64,000 nt of DNA from Pseudomaricurvus alcaniphilus. GTDB taxonomy: Bacteria > Pseudomonadota > Gammaproteobacteria > Pseudomonadales > Cellvibrionaceae. The stretch covers positions 372,001 to 436,000 of the forward strand of contig NZ_JAAOIX010000002.1 of assembly GCF_011440395.1 (NCBI RefSeq). Direction: 5' to 3'. The position numbers and the translations under genes are program-made. The notes under the pieces were generated by a model. It had not been told where the DNA came from, made no database searches, and saw only the letters and a program-made list of their open reading frames with translations. Position 1 is the first letter of the stretch; each line of letters opens with the position of its first letter. Shown piece by piece: positions 62,750-64,000 of the stretch.

Positions 62750-64000
62750 TTAACCGGCGGAGTTCAGTACTCTGCGCAAAATCTCCGACCCCAACGGAAA
62801 CTGCCATAACTCCACTTCGTGGCGCGGTTCACGTACGATCGTCGGTGTGACAATGATGATCAGTTCTCGCTCTGAGTCCGCCGCTGAAGTGGCCTCGGCC
62901 AAACTACCCAACAAAGGCAGCTGACTGACTCCCGGGACAAAATCGTGACTGTCGCTAATATCCCGGCTGACCAGCCCGCCGATAATCAGCGGTTGACCAT
63001 CGCGCAGGCGAGTAGAGGTATTGAGGCTGCGGACATTAAATGCCGAGGTATTGAGCGCGGCACCGGTACTACCCGCGATATCCTGGGTGAGGAGCGTGTC
63101 GGGCATTGAGATCACGGGGTTCAGATCAAGCGTAATACGGTCCTTCTCATCCACTAGGGCCCGCACTGCCAACTGAACACCAAACGCTTTAAATTCAGTA
63201 CCGCTGAAGACCCCGGCGGTATTGGTGCCGATTTGATCATCATTGGCGATGCCAGTGGGTGCAAATGCTGTGGGCACAGGCACTTCACCGCCCGCACGAA
63301 AGACTGCAGACTCTCCCGCCAATACCGTCAAGTTGGGACGCGAAAGCGTGCGGGATATCCCCTCCTCTTCCAGCAGGGAGAAAAGCAAATCAAAAGCGAT
63401 ATCGCGACTACCAAGCTGAAAGTTATTGACCAAAGTGCCACCGAGTACCTGTAAAGCATTTTCAACCTGACTGGCACTAGCGGCCTGGGAAGAGGCCCCG
63501 GCGAGACCAAAATTGCCGCCGCCACTGTCGTAGCCGTTACTAATCAGGGAAAAGTCCGGCCGCCATTGCTTGAGTTGACGGCGATTCACTTCATACATTT
63601 GCACAGCTACCCGAACCTGAGGCAGATCGCGAACCTCGATGGTCGACAGAATCCGGCCGCCAGCAACGGATAACATTTTCGCTCGACCGACATTGGACAG
63701 CAGGTTATTACCCGCCAGACCACTGCCGAATGTACCCGCCGGGTTGGATCCAAAACCAGAGGACCGCGCGGCTGTGCCGGTCCTGGCCCCATTTACCAGT
63801 CCTCCGGATTCGTTGGCAATTGTGGTAATGGTGTCAACCCCGGACAACTCGGTATAATTTCCAGTAAACAGTCTGGATGCCAGATTTAGTACCCTGACCA
63901 GATCTACCTGGGTTTCGACAAAGCCACCTAGCAACAAAGTGTCAACTTCATCTCGGGGTGTATCGCCTTGCTGAATGCGAGTTACAGTTACTGCCGCCCC
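62750..64000 (-). CDS. Tad/type II secretin (RcpA/CpaC type), 5' end beyond the window
   Basis: The visible 416 residues are the C-terminal part; the frame is open to the window edge (AVTVTRIQQGDTPRDEVDTL). It has a secretin domain: SRPNLTVLAGESAVFRAGGE (beta-lip start), VPVPTAF, DLNPVISMPD, and the signature DGQPLIIGGLVSRDISDSHD followed by VSQLPLLGSLAEA. It forms the outer-membrane pore of the Tad pilus. Because the first part is missing, the N-terminal domains cannot be described. Confidence 0.88.
   Translation of the reverse strand, partial: GAAVTVTRIQQGDTPRDEVDTLLLGGFVETQVDLVRVLNLASRLFTGNYTELSGVDTITTIANESGGLVNGARTGTAARSSGFGSNPAGTFGSGLAGNNLLSNVGRAKMLSVAGGRILSTIEVRDLPQVRVAVQMYEVNRRQLKQWRPDFSLISNGYDSGGGNFGLAGASSQAASASQVENALQVLGGTLVNNFQLGSRDIAFDLLFSLLEEEGISRTLSRPNLTVLAGESAVFRAGGEVPVPTAFAPTGIANDDQIGTNTAGVFSGTEFKAFGVQLAVRALVDEKDRITLDLNPVISMPDTLLTQDIAGSTGAALNTSAFNVRSLNTSTRLRDGQPLIIGGLVSRDISDSHDFVPGVSQLPLLGSLAEATSAADSERELIIIVTPTIVREPRHEVELWQFPLGSEILRRVLNSAG

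Overview
The window looks like the chromosome of a gammaproteobacterium, probably a marine-type polysaccharide degrader of the Cellvibrionaceae/Alteromonadales kind. This is inferred from protein content only: a GH3 beta-glucosidase next to hexuronate catabolism genes, a complete leucine-degradation (liu) operon, a Tad pilus locus with sigma-54-like promoters, and an AT-richer island of mobile DNA in the middle. No rRNA or tRNA gene and no CRISPR array was seen.

Region 1 (0.5-14.5 kb) is a carbohydrate locus. A fructuronate reductase/mannitol dehydrogenase-type enzyme, a Gfo/Idh oxidoreductase and a ManD-type mannonate dehydratase, with an SSS symporter, a FucP/GluP-type MFS sugar transporter, a MATE transporter, a LacI repressor and a secreted GH3 beta-glucosidase, suggest uptake and breakdown of oligosaccharides containing glucose and uronic acid. 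LacI-type palindromes lie between the divergent repressor and mannonate dehydratase genes. Region 2 (14.8-19.6 kb) holds an AraC regulator with a membrane sensor, a Vgb-like beta-propeller protein carrying a haem c motif, an aspartate/glutamate racemase and membrane proteins of unknown function.

Region 3 (about 19.6-39.7 kb) is an accessory island. It has small lipoproteins, a DJ-1/PfpI protein beside a truncated curA, a beta-carbonic anhydrase, four copies of one REP-associated tyrosine transposase (RAYT) flanked by inverted REP ends (two intact, one internally deleted, one interrupted by an IS66-family element with 8-bp target duplication), IS3 and IS1182 remnants, two dispersed repeat families, and an integron-type cassette array of four attC-like sites and six genes, all on the minus strand and with no integrase in the window.

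Region 4 (39.7-47.6 kb) returns to GC-rich core DNA: an RDD membrane protein, then liuR-liuA-liuB-liuC-liuD-liuE for leucine/isovalerate degradation, with a probable LiuR operator in front.

Region 5 (47.7-64.0 kb, all minus strand) links signalling to surface attachment. It has an H-NOX haem sensor, a hybrid kinase with an H-NOXA/HNOBA-like sensor and HPt domain, a sigma-54-dependent response regulator, an EAL c-di-GMP phosphodiesterase, a GAF-PAS hybrid kinase, and a Tad/Flp-type pilus operon (secretin running off the right edge, TPR lipoprotein, pilin, CpaB, TadA, TadB, TadC and a Cys-rich pilin-like protein). GG-N10-GC sigma-54-type promoters lie upstream of the pilin, the GAF kinase, the EAL gene and possibly the regulator itself, so these genes may form one nitric-oxide/redox-responsive biofilm regulon.
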